Shown: positions 1 through 6,465 of the stretch, piece after piece
How the letters are laid out: every line of letters begins with the position of its first letter
Numbering within the stretch: the stretch's first letter is position 1
Made by a program: the position numbers and the translations under genes
Notes under the pieces: generated by a model
Seen by the model: the letters and a program-made list of their open reading frames with translations, nothing else
The model's database searches: none
What the model was told of the DNA's origin: nothing
Assembly: GCA_905201505.1 (NCBI GenBank)
Contig: CAJKOJ010000085.1
Span: 1-6,539 of the forward strand
DNA from: an uncultured Eubacteriales bacterium
Lineage (GTDB): Bacteria > Bacillota > Clostridia > Lachnospirales > CAG-274
Direction: 5' to 3'
Length of the DNA stretch: 6,539 bases

Positions 1-1
1 T

Positions 2-265
2 TATTTTTTTATACTAATAAATTCTAAACAATACAGAAAAGCTTTTAATGAGTGTAAAAAGCTTTTAAAAAATGAAAAATACGAAACTTACGCATTAAAA
101 AATATCTCAAATAAAATATTTGTAGAAAATGGATTGCTGAAAAAGAAAAAGTATTTAGAGTTTTTGAGAATAAGATTATCTATTTGTGAAAGTGAATCAG
201 AAAAAGAGCATTTGGAATCGTTAATTAGAGAAGAAATTAAAGCAGAAAGTTATTTGGGTTTATAA
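2..265 (+). CDS. Partial CDS, C-terminal 87 residues of an unidentified protein
   Basis: This frame is open from the left edge to a TAA at 263-265 and contains no in-frame ATG, so it is read as the 3' end of a gene that begins outside the window. Eighty-seven sense codons without a stop in sequence of about 22% GC would be very unlikely by chance (my rough estimate is below 1 in 1000). The peptide starts YFFILINSKQYRKAF and ends EEIKAESYLGL. It is rich in Lys and Glu, looks mostly alpha-helical, and has no clear membrane segment or recognisable motif. The family is not recognised. Very AT-rich Lys/Glu-rich ends of this type occur in glycosyltransferase and other cell-surface glycan genes of Clostridia, but nothing here proves that. 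The gene is convergent with asnB. The base composition is much lower in GC than asnB or pheST, which may point to accessory or transferred DNA. Confidence 0.6.
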   Translation, partial: YFFILINSKQYRKAFNECKKLLKNEKYETYALKNISNKIFVENGLLKKKKYLEFLRIRLSICESESEKEHLESLIREEIKAESYLGL

Positions 266-592
266 TGAGACTTAATATCAGGCAGTGTTCTTTTAAATAA
301 ATTAGTCAAAAGAATTTCACAGTGTTGAAGAAAACTACAGTTTTGTGAATATGCCTGTATTTATTGCCGAGATAAAATGTGTACCTTTTTAAGATAAGGA
401 TACTTCGTTTGAAGTGTGAGAAAATTATGGCTTAGACAAAAGAAATACTATTTTTCCTTTATCCAATACCCAAATTTTCACGCAAAGACAATATATGGTT
501 TTTGCTTTATGTTAAATCTGATATGATGCTTTATTATGTATTAAATACATTTGTAATTTATTTTTATATATGAAAATAGGTCAACTGACTAA
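266..592. other. Intergenic stretch without a convincing gene
   Basis: This 327-bp AT-rich stretch separates the partial gene at the left from the terminator shared with asnB. No open frame with a ribosome binding site was found on either strand. Small inverted repeats are present: ACTTC/GAAGT at 402-415 with a 4-base loop, ATGTAT/ATACAT at 536-550 with a 3-base loop followed by a T-rich run, and a nested pair TTCACA/TGTGAA (316-321, 344-349) enclosing AAACT/AGTTT (332-336, 339-343). None resembles a named RNA family. Frame 306-512 on the + strand is open except for two internal stops (390-392 and 417-419) and could be a decayed coding remnant, but that is within what chance allows. Confidence 0.5.
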
Positions 593-632
593 TTAAAACC
601 TCCTTGCAGTTTGTTCTGCAAGGAGGTTTTAA
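593..632. terminator. Bidirectional intrinsic terminator between convergent genes
   Basis: A perfect 17-bp inverted repeat, TTAAAACCTCCTTGCAG (593-609) and its complement (616-632), encloses a 6-base loop TTTGTT. The stem has a GC-rich core and ends in AAAA/TTTT on both sides, so the transcript carries a U-tract whichever strand is read. It therefore can end asnB transcription leftwards and any rightward transcript from the partial gene at the left edge. The stem begins directly after the asnB stop codon, with no spacer. Confidence 0.88.
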
Positions 633-2480
633 CTATAATGATAAGTTGTATTTTTTTAGCCAATAATTTACCTGTATTATATAAGCGTAGAGCTGTGGTG
701 TTGCCATTAGCTGTCCAAACCATGGTTTTCCATAGTCAGAAGATGAATTTAATAAATTATTAATTTCCTGTTTATTTAATATTGGATATATCGGTGAGTT
801 TGTATCTGAGAGTATGGAAAGAACTCTATCTTTTAATATTTTCTCATAATTAGGATTATAAGTTTTGGGATAAGGAGATTTTTTTCTGTAGGTTATTTCA
901 GCAGGAAGCAAATCTTTTACGCTGTCACGAAGAAGACCCTTTGTTACTCCGTTGGGACATTTATATTCCCAAGGGACATTCCACATATATTCAATAATTC
1001 TATGGTCGGCATAAGGAACTCTTGCCTCAAGTCCAGAATACATTGAGGCTCTGTCCATTCTGTCAAGGAGAGTGGTCATAAACCATTTTAAATTTAAATA
1101 TGATATTTCTCTTTGTCTTTTTTTAAGACCATCTTCTCCTTCCAAGCAGGGAACTTGTGATATGGAAATTTTGTATTGCTTATCAATATATCCTTTTAAA
1201 TCAAGTTCTTTTACCGCATCATCATTAAGTATGGAATTTCTGACACTGTAATTTACTGACCATGGGAAAGTATCTGCATTTATAAATTCCTCACGGTGAA
1301 ACCACGGATATCCGCCGAATATTTCATCTGCACACTCTCCTGTAAGAGCAACCTTGTTATGCTCTTTAACCAGCTTGCAGAAATATAGCATTGAGGCATC
1401 TACATCTGCCATACCCGGAAGGTCTTTTGCATCAACAGAAAAGTATAGATAGTCGGCAAGCTCTTCTTCATTACATTCAAGGTAGGTGTGATTGACCTTA
1501 AAATTGTTGAGCATTATATCTACATAAGGTCTGTCTTGTTCAGGCTGAAATGAATTTGATACAAAATATTTATTATTGTCTTTAAAATCAAATGAAAAGG
1601 TATTGAATGTTTTACCTTTCTTTGAGAGATAATTGGATGCAATTGCTGTGACAATGCAGGAATCAAGTCCTCCTGACAAAAAGCTGCAAACAGGTACATC
1701 TGATACCATTTGATATTCTATGGCTGATGTAACAAGGTATCTTATATCAGAGACTGCTTCCTCATAAGTTTTAGTAAATTCTTCTGATTTTAACTGCCAG
1801 TAGGGATATTCTTTAAAGCCGTTTATATCGTAAACACCGTAATGTCCGTATTTAATTTCAAATATACCTTTAAATACTCCGTTCCCTTCAGTTCTAGCCG
1901 GTCCTATACCAAAAATTTCTCTGAGTGAATTGTTGTCAATTTCAGGAGATACCTTTGGGTGTTCAAAAAGTGCCTTTATTTCTGAGGCAAAAACTATAGT
2001 ATTCCTTTTAAGAGAATAAAAGAGCGGCTTTATGCCGCAGCGGTCACGGAATAAAAAAAGTTTTTTTAAGCTGTTGTCCCAAATAACATAAGCAAATATG
2101 CCATTAAGCAGCTTAACAGCATTTATGCCATATTCTATATAGGCATATAATATTACCTCTGTGTCTGTAGTTGTTTCAAAAGTATAGCCTTTTGATATTA
2201 AGTCTTCTTTTAAAGGCTCCATATTATATATTTCTCCGTTGTAGATAATAGTATATTCATTACCGCCTATTATTCTTGTCATAGGCTGGTTGCCGTTGTA
2301 TAAATCTCTTATTGTAAGTCTTGTCTGACTTAATCCTATATGTTCTTTTAAATATTCTCCTGTATTGTCTTTGCCTCTGTGAGCAATAGATTCTCTCATT
2401 TTAACCAGTATATTATTCCAGTAATATGGGTTAGATGTATAGTCCATATCAAAGGAGCAAAAGCCTGCTATACCGCACAT
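633..2480 (-). CDS. asnB: Asparagine synthetase (glutamine-hydrolyzing), 615 aa
   Basis: This enzyme makes asparagine in the cytosol from aspartate, ATP and glutamine, releasing AMP, pyrophosphate and glutamate. The N-terminal class II (Ntn-type) glutaminase domain spans about residues 2-215: it begins MCGIAGF with the catalytic Cys2, followed by RLTIRDL (54-60), YNGEIYN (80-86) and TDTEVIL (105-111). The synthetase domain (about 240-610) has the PP-loop SGGLDS (269-274), TGECADEIFGGY (380-391) and the conserved block around 472-492 (LDRMDRAS through EARVPYAD). The length matches the roughly 614-residue Bacillus AsnO type better than E. coli AsnB (554). The frame stays open 31 codons further upstream, but that extension would bury the Cys nucleophile, would reach into the promoter and has no ribosome site; the ATG at 2480-2478 has GGAGGT just upstream. 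The stop is TAG, abutting the terminator hairpin. All expected motifs are present, so it should be active. The gene is monocistronic within the window, divergent from pheST. Confidence 0.96.
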   Translation of the reverse strand: MCGIAGFCSFDMDYTSNPYYWNNILVKMRESIAHRGKDNTGEYLKEHIGLSQTRLTIRDLYNGNQPMTRIIGGNEYTIIYNGEIYNMEPLKEDLISKGYTFETTTDTEVILYAYIEYGINAVKLLNGIFAYVIWDNSLKKLFLFRDRCGIKPLFYSLKRNTIVFASEIKALFEHPKVSPEIDNNSLREIFGIGPARTEGNGVFKGIFEIKYGHYGVYDINGFKEYPYWQLKSEEFTKTYEEAVSDIRYLVTSAIEYQMVSDVPVCSFLSGGLDSCIVTAIASNYLSKKGKTFNTFSFDFKDNNKYFVSNSFQPEQDRPYVDIMLNNFKVNHTYLECNEEELADYLYFSVDAKDLPGMADVDASMLYFCKLVKEHNKVALTGECADEIFGGYPWFHREEFINADTFPWSVNYSVRNSILNDDAVKELDLKGYIDKQYKISISQVPCLEGEDGLKKRQREISYLNLKWFMTTLLDRMDRASMYSGLEARVPYADHRIIEYMWNVPWEYKCPNGVTKGLLRDSVKDLLPAEITYRKKSPYPKTYNPNYEKILKDRVLSILSDTNSPIYPILNKQEINNLLNSSSDYGKPWFGQLMATPQLYAYIIQVNYWLKKYNLSL

Positions 2481-2484
2481 ATTT

Positions 2485-2490
2485 ACCTCC
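2485..2490 (-). promoter_or_regulatory. Ribosome binding site fixing the asnB start
   Basis: On the minus strand the sequence reads GGAGGTAAATATG, a strong Shine-Dalgarno match 4 bases before the ATG at 2480-2478 (5-6 bases when counted from the GGAGG core). No comparable site precedes the Met codon 31 codons further upstream. This site and the requirement for a Cys at position 2 of glutaminase domains agree on the same start. Confidence 0.9.
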
Positions 2491-2543
2491 GTGTTTATTA
2501 TGCCTTTTATAATTTTATGCACAATATGAGTAAAAATGTATGT

Positions 2544-2573
2544 ATAATAAAATTTGTAAAAAATACTTGACAA
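2544..2573 (-). promoter_or_regulatory. Probable sigma-A promoter of asnB
   Basis: On the minus strand TTGTCA (2573-2568) is followed after 18 bp by TATTAT (2549-2544). Each hexamer has one mismatch to the TTGACA/TATAAT consensus. Transcription would start near 2537 and give a leader of about 57 nt before the asnB ATG, with no obvious attenuator or riboswitch in it. The -35 hexamer lies on nearly the same bases as the -35 of the opposite pheST promoter. Other weak combinations exist closer to asnB (for example TTGTGC with TAATAA), so this assignment is probable, not certain. Confidence 0.5.
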
Positions 2574-2595
2574 TATATTTTTTTGGATTTATACT
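2567..2595 (+). promoter_or_regulatory. Sigma-A promoter of the T-box/pheST transcript
   Basis: TTGACA (2567-2572) is a perfect -35 match, followed at the optimal 17-bp spacing by TATACT (2590-2595), one mismatch from the -10 consensus. Transcription would start near 2602, just upstream of the T-box leader, which fits the expected layout of a tRNA-regulated synthetase operon. Confidence 0.85.
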
Positions 2596-2799
2596 ATTTT
2601 TAAATTAATTTTTCACAAACTGTGAAGGCGAAAAGTAGGTATCATGGTTTTAACAGAGATAGGTTGCCATTGGCTGTAAGCAATCTTTAAATAAAATTGT
2701 GCTGAAGTTCACGCCGGAGTTTATTCCTTGAATTTTTAGTAGGGGAATACGGTTGAGGTCGTTATTCCTCTAAGAGTGTCTGCATTATTGCAGAAATTT

Positions 2800-2827
2800 G
2801 GGTGGTACCACGGTATATTATCGTCCC
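2800..2827 (+). promoter_or_regulatory. T-box antiterminator helix
   Basis: The conserved T-box strand can fold as the antiterminator: GGG (2800-2802) pairs with CCC (2825-2827), the seven-base bulge TGGTACC (2803-2809) stays open for the tRNA acceptor end, and ACGGTA (2810-2815) pairs with TATCGT (2819-2824), including one G-U pair. The CCC at 2825-2827 is also the start of the terminator stem, so the two folds exclude each other. Binding of uncharged tRNA-Phe is expected to favour this form and allow read-through into pheS. Confidence 0.9.
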
Positions 2828-2851
2828 TCTGTGTAAACAGAGGGCTTTTTT
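2825..2851 (+). terminator. T-box conditional terminator before pheS
   Basis: A perfect 8-bp stem CCCTCTGT/ACAGAGGG (2825-2832, 2837-2844) closed by a GTAA tetraloop of the GNRA class is followed by C and six Ts (2846-2851). This is a textbook intrinsic terminator placed 90 bp before the pheS ATG. It competes with the antiterminator for bases 2825-2827 and should stop transcription when tRNA-Phe is charged. Confidence 0.95.
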
Positions 2852-2941
2852 ATTGCAGCTATTTGTTAAAGTAAAAGTTACTTTGAAAATAAGTATAGTA
2901 CCAAATTATGTTTGTAATAAGAACACGGAAGGAGATAAAAA

Positions 2942-3967
2942 ATGAAAGAAAAATTAAGCCTGATTAAAGAAATGGCAATTGAAAAGCTGTCTAAGGCCAC
3001 TGACCTTAAAGCACTTGATGAGTTAAGAGTTGAAATTCTCGGTAAAAAGGGTGAATTAACTCAGATACTTAAGGGTATGGGAGCCTTAAGCAAAGAAGAA
3101 AGACCTGTAATAGGTCAGCTTGCAAATGAAGTGAGAAGTGAAATTGAAGCTAAGCTTGATGAAGCTAAGGCTGAACTTGCAGCTAAAGCTCAGGAAATTA
3201 AACTGAAAGCAGAAACAATTGATGTAACTATGCCTGGCAAGGTAACTGAGCTTGGACATAAACACCCTATGACACAGGTTATAGATGAAATTAAAAATAT
3301 ATTTATTGGTATGGGATATGAAATTGCAGAGGGACCTGAAGTAGAAACAGCCTACTATAATTTTGAGGCTCTTAATATTCCTAAGGATCACCCTGCAAGA
3401 GATGAACAGGATACATTTTATATAAACGGTGCAGGTGATTTCCTTTTAAGAACACAGACATCACCTATGCAGGTAAGAGTAATGGAAAATAAAAAGCCGC
3501 CTATAAGAATAATAGCTCCCGGAAGAGTTTACCGTTCTGATGAGGTTGACGCTACTCATTCACCTATTTTCCACCAGCTTGAAGGTCTTGTGATTGACAA
3601 GGGTATAACAATGGGTGACCTTAAAGGTGCTTTAGCGGAATTTGCTAAGGGTCTGTTTGGTGAGGATACAAAGGTAAGATTCAGACCTCATCATTTCCCA
3701 TTTACAGAACCAAGTGCTGAAATGGATGCATCTTGCTTTGCCTGCGGAGGCAAGGGATGCAGAGTTTGTAAGGACAGCGGCTGGATTGAAGTTCTTGGCT
3801 GCGGTATGGTGCACCCTAAGGTTCTTGAAATGTCAGGAATTGATCCTAAGGTTTATTCCGGATTTGCCTTTGGTATGGGTCTTGAAAGAGTTGCAATGCA
3901 GAAGTATGCTATATCTGACCTTAGATTATTATTTGAAAACGACGCTAAGTTCTTAAAGCAGTTCTAA
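2942..3967 (+). CDS. pheS: Phenylalanyl-tRNA synthetase alpha subunit, 341 aa
   Basis: PheS is the catalytic subunit of the cytosolic alpha2-beta2 enzyme that attaches phenylalanine to tRNA-Phe using ATP. Residues 1-90 form the Lys/Glu/Ala-rich helical N-terminal arm expected to be a coiled coil contacting tRNA. The class II core follows: motif 1 region from about 108 to 134 (HPMTQVIDEIKNIF onward), motif 2 at 194-215 (GRVYRSDEVDATHSP onward) and motif 3 at 307-319 (GFAFGMGLERVAM). Ala309 corresponds to the E. coli Ala294 that sets the size of the Phe pocket. Cys265, Cys268, Cys273 and Cys276 make a CxxCGGKGCxxC cluster likely to bind zinc; it is absent from E. coli PheS. The length is close to Bacillus PheS (about 344). 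AAGGAG (2929-2934) lies 7 bases before the ATG. It is the first gene of the T-box-controlled operon, 18 bp before pheT. Confidence 0.98.
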   Translation: MKEKLSLIKEMAIEKLSKATDLKALDELRVEILGKKGELTQILKGMGALSKEERPVIGQLANEVRSEIEAKLDEAKAELAAKAQEIKLKAETIDVTMPGKVTELGHKHPMTQVIDEIKNIFIGMGYEIAEGPEVETAYYNFEALNIPKDHPARDEQDTFYINGAGDFLLRTQTSPMQVRVMENKKPPIRIIAPGRVYRSDEVDATHSPIFHQLEGLVIDKGITMGDLKGALAEFAKGLFGEDTKVRFRPHHFPFTEPSAEMDASCFACGGKGCRVCKDSGWIEVLGCGMVHPKVLEMSGIDPKVYSGFAFGMGLERVAMQKYAISDLRLLFENDAKFLKQF

Positions 3968-3985
3968 TTAGGAGGTTTATATATT

Positions 3986-6385
3986 ATGGATTTACCAATG
4001 AGATGGTTAGCTGAGTACGTAGATTTGGATACTACAACTCAGGAATTTATAGATAGAATTACGTTGTCAGGCTCAAAGGTTGAGTCTGTGACCAGTATGG
4101 CAAAGGTCATTACAAATGTTGTGACAGGAAAGGTTCTTGAAATTGAAAAACATCCTGACGCAGATAAGCTGGTTGTTACAAAGGTTGATGTTGGAAACGG
4201 AGAACCCCTGCAGATTGTAACAGGTGCACCGAATCTTTATGTAGGTGCGGTTGTGCCGGTTGCTTTAATAGGTGCCACAGTATATCACGGAAACAGCCTT
4301 GAAAAAATTAAAAAAGGTAAGTTAAGAGGTATTGAATCAAGCGGTATGATGTGTTCAATTGAAGAATTAGGCTTTACTGTACACGATTATCCTGAAGCTC
4401 CTGAATACGGCATTTACATTTTTAAGGATGATGTTCCTTTAGGTGCTGATGTTAAAAAGCTGCTTGAAATGGAAGATGATGTAGTTGAATTTGAAATCAC
4501 ATCAAACAGACCTGATTGTTTCAGTATTACAGGACTTGCTAGAGAAGCCGCTGCTACTTACAGAGTTCCGTTTAAATATCCGGAAATTAAAGTTGAAGAA
4601 AAGGGCGATGGTAATACAGAAGATTTAATTGAAGTTGAGATTAAAAATTCTGAGCTTTGTCCAAGATATATTGCAAGAGCTGTAAAAAATGTTAAGATTG
4701 GACCTTCGCCTTTGTGGTTAAGACACAGACTTACAGCAGCAGGAGTGAGACCAATTAATAATATTGTTGACATTACAAATTATGTAATGCTTGAAATAGG
4801 TCAGCCAATGCATGCCTTTGATATTGATACAATTGATAATGCAAAGATAATTGTAAGAAATGCTGAGAATGGTGAAAAAATTACTACTCTTGATGGACAG
4901 GAAAGAGAACTTGACGAAAGTATGCTTGTTATATCAGACTGCAATAAAGCTGTTGCTGTTGCAGGCGTAATGGGCGGTGAAAACTCTAAAATTACAGAAG
5001 GTGCAAGGGCTATTCTATTTGAGTCTGCTAATTTTAACGGTCCAAATGTAAGAATAACAGCAAAGAAACTGGGATTAAGAACTGACGCATCTGCTAAATA
5101 TGAAAAAGGACTTGATCCAAATCTTGCTCTTGATGCCGTAAACAGGGCTGTTCAGCTTGTAGAAATGTTAGGCTGCGGTGAAGTTTGCAAGGGTATGGTT
5201 GATTGTTATCCTAACAAGAGAGAAAGTTGGAATGTAGAGTATTCAACAGAAGGTATAAATAAACTTTTAGGCACAAAATTATCTGAAAAGGAAATGATAG
5301 ATTTACTTGCTTTGGTTGAAGTAAAGGCTGATGGCAAAAATGCAGTTATACCTACTTTCAGACCTGACCTTTTGACAGAAGCTGACCTGGCTGAAGAAGT
5401 TGGAAGGTTCTATGGATATGATAATATAGAAACTACTCTTGCAGCAGGTACTCCTACTGTAGGCAAGAAGTCATATACTCAGCTTGTAGATGACAAGATT
5501 ATGAATACTATGATAAGTCTTGGCTTAAGTGAAGCAAAATGTTTCAGCTTTGAATCACCAAAGGTATTTGATAAATTGAATATACCTGCTGACAGTGATT
5601 TAAGGAAGACAGTAACTATTGCAAATCCTTTAGGTGAGGACTTCAGTATAATGAGAACTGTTACATTAAACGGTATGCTCAATTCAATTTCTACTAACTA
5701 TAACAGAAGAAATGAATCAGCTTATTTGTTTGAAATGGGCAAGGTTTATATTCCTAAAGCATTGCCTTTAACTGAATTGCCTGATGAAAAAAATATGCTT
5801 ACTATTGGTATGTACGGTCAGGTCGATTTCTATGGTATTAAGGGTATTACAGAGGAATTATTTGAAGTACTTGGTATGGCAGGAAAGGTAAGCTATGCAC
5901 CAAAGAGTGATATTCCGTTTATGCATCCGGGCAGACTTGCCGATATAAGTGTTGAGGGTGAAAGCATTGGTTATGTTGGTGAAATTCATCCGGAAGTTGC
6001 CGATAAATACAGCATTGGTACAAAGGCTTATGCAGCTGTCATAAATGTTGATAAATTATATGAATATGCAGATTTTGACAGAACATACAAGGCTTTGCCT
6101 AAGTATCCTGCTATGACAAGAGATATAGCTGTGCTTGTAAAGGACAGTATAATTGTAAAGGATATTGAAGATATTATAAAGGAAAAGGGCGGAAAGCTCC
6201 TTGAAAGCATACAGTTATTTGACGTATTTAAGGGTAAGCAGATACCTGAGGGATACAAGTCTGTAGCTTATAATATTTCTTTCAGAGCAAGTGACAGAAC
6301 ATTGACTGATGATGAAGTGAATGCTCCTATGAAGAAGATTATTAAGGAACTTGAAGAAAAACTTGAGGCTCAGCTGAGAGGATAA
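3986..6385 (+). CDS. pheT: Phenylalanyl-tRNA synthetase beta subunit, 799 aa
   Basis: PheT is the structural, tRNA-binding and proofreading subunit of phenylalanyl-tRNA synthetase; its B3/B4 domain hydrolyses Tyr mischarged to tRNA-Phe. Domains in order: an OB-fold tRNA-binding domain (about 40-150, with HPDADKLVVTKVDVG), the B3/B4 editing domain (about 215-395, with NNIVDITNYVMLEIGQPMHAFD split around 258-279, GVMGGENS at 327-334 and LFESANF at 344-350), a B5 domain (about 410-480, with FRPDLLTEADLAEEVGRFYG), a catalytically inactive class II-like core (about 495-690, with ANPLGEDFSIMRT), and the C-terminal FDX-ACB anticodon-binding domain (about 706-798). His276 and Glu346 fall in the two motifs that supply editing residues in this family, so proofreading is probably intact. 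Length is normal (about 795-804 in E. coli and Bacillus). AGGAGG (3970-3975) precedes the ATG by 10 bases. It is co-transcribed with pheS and ends the operon. Confidence 0.98.
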   Translation: MDLPMRWLAEYVDLDTTTQEFIDRITLSGSKVESVTSMAKVITNVVTGKVLEIEKHPDADKLVVTKVDVGNGEPLQIVTGAPNLYVGAVVPVALIGATVYHGNSLEKIKKGKLRGIESSGMMCSIEELGFTVHDYPEAPEYGIYIFKDDVPLGADVKKLLEMEDDVVEFEITSNRPDCFSITGLAREAAATYRVPFKYPEIKVEEKGDGNTEDLIEVEIKNSELCPRYIARAVKNVKIGPSPLWLRHRLTAAGVRPINNIVDITNYVMLEIGQPMHAFDIDTIDNAKIIVRNAENGEKITTLDGQERELDESMLVISDCNKAVAVAGVMGGENSKITEGARAILFESANFNGPNVRITAKKLGLRTDASAKYEKGLDPNLALDAVNRAVQLVEMLGCGEVCKGMVDCYPNKRESWNVEYSTEGINKLLGTKLSEKEMIDLLALVEVKADGKNAVIPTFRPDLLTEADLAEEVGRFYGYDNIETTLAAGTPTVGKKSYTQLVDDKIMNTMISLGLSEAKCFSFESPKVFDKLNIPADSDLRKTVTIANPLGEDFSIMRTVTLNGMLNSISTNYNRRNESAYLFEMGKVYIPKALPLTELPDEKNMLTIGMYGQVDFYGIKGITEELFEVLGMAGKVSYAPKSDIPFMHPGRLADISVEGESIGYVGEIHPEVADKYSIGTKAYAAVINVDKLYEYADFDRTYKALPKYPAMTRDIAVLVKDSIIVKDIEDIIKEKGGKLLESIQLFDVFKGKQIPEGYKSVAYNISFRASDRTLTDDEVNAPMKKIIKELEEKLEAQLRG

Positions 6386-6406
6386 ATAATATTACTGAAA
6401 TAATTT

Positions 6407-6438
6407 AAGGACTTATGCTGAAAAGCATAAGTCCTTTT
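6407..6438 (+). terminator. Intrinsic terminator of the pheST operon
   Basis: AAGGACTTATGC (6407-6418) pairs perfectly with GCATAAGTCCTT (6425-6436). One more T-A pair (6419, 6424) leaves a GAAA tetraloop of the GNRA class, giving a 13-bp stem. It is followed by TTTT overlapping the stem end (6435-6438) and then an AT-rich tail. It lies 21 bp after the pheT stop and shows that the operon ends with pheT. Confidence 0.92.
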
Positions 6439-6465
6439 ATATATAATTTAATACATTGAAAATTA

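Larger units (their letters stand above)
2602..2851 (+). ncRNA. T-box riboswitch leader responding to tRNA-Phe
   Basis: This is the untranslated leader of pheST, controlling transcription by binding tRNA-Phe. Stem I closes with GGCG (2627-2630) and CGCC (2712-2715). Its specifier region carries the loop-E pair AGTA (2634-2637) and GAA (2704-2706), followed by TTC (2708-2710), the Phe codon read by anticodon GAA. Further helices are CATGGTTTTA/TAAAATTGTG (2643-2652, 2692-2701, with G-U pairs) and a distal stem GGTTGC/GCAATC (2662-2667, 2680-2685) with a 12-base loop. Stem III is a perfect hairpin TCTGCA-TTAT-TGCAGA (2779-2794). The T-box core GGGTGGTACCACGG (2800-2813) follows and then the terminator. 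The bulge TGGT (2803-2806) is complementary to the ACCA end of tRNA-Phe. The specifier, the bulge and the downstream genes all agree on phenylalanine. The 5' boundary rests on the predicted promoter; reading the specifier one base earlier would give a Val codon, which the context does not support. Confidence 0.95.

Noticed and set aside
536..565. ATGTAT/ATACAT hairpin followed by a T-rich run as a terminator for the left gene
   Set aside because: The stem is only 6 bp with one G-C pair and a 3-base loop; the strong hairpin at 593-632 is a better terminator.
2379..2570. 63-codon open frame on the + strand
   Set aside because: It lies mostly antisense to the start of asnB, has no ribosome site and shows no recognisable protein features.
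2481..2573. 31-residue N-terminal extension of AsnB starting at 2573
   Set aside because: It would bury the essential N-terminal Cys of the glutaminase domain, lacks a ribosome binding site and overlaps the promoter region.
2868..2884. AAAGTAA/TTACTTT 7-bp inverted repeat with a 3-base loop between the T-box terminator and pheS
   Set aside because: It is entirely A/T-rich except for one G-C pair, has no T-tract after it and does not cover the ribosome site, so no regulatory role is claimed.
2883..2912. TTGAAA with TATGTT at 18 bp as an internal pheS promoter downstream of the T-box
   Set aside because: The -10 match is weak (4 of 6), and such pairs are common by chance in this AT-rich DNA; the strong promoter upstream explains the operon.
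3086..3391. 101-codon open frame antisense to pheS
   Set aside because: It is a shadow of the pheS coding frame, Phe/Ser/Tyr-rich without a ribosome site or domain.
3632..3956. Two open frames overlapping the 3' part of pheS, one on each strand (3632-3814 minus; 3714-3956 plus)
   Set aside because: Both overlap the conserved catalytic region of pheS in other frames and have no independent start signals.
4558..6258. Three short minus-strand open frames within pheT (4558-4773, 5479-5682, 6028-6258)
   Set aside because: They are antisense shadows of conserved pheT codons; the hydrophobic look of the peptides comes from complementing Lys/Glu/Asp codons.
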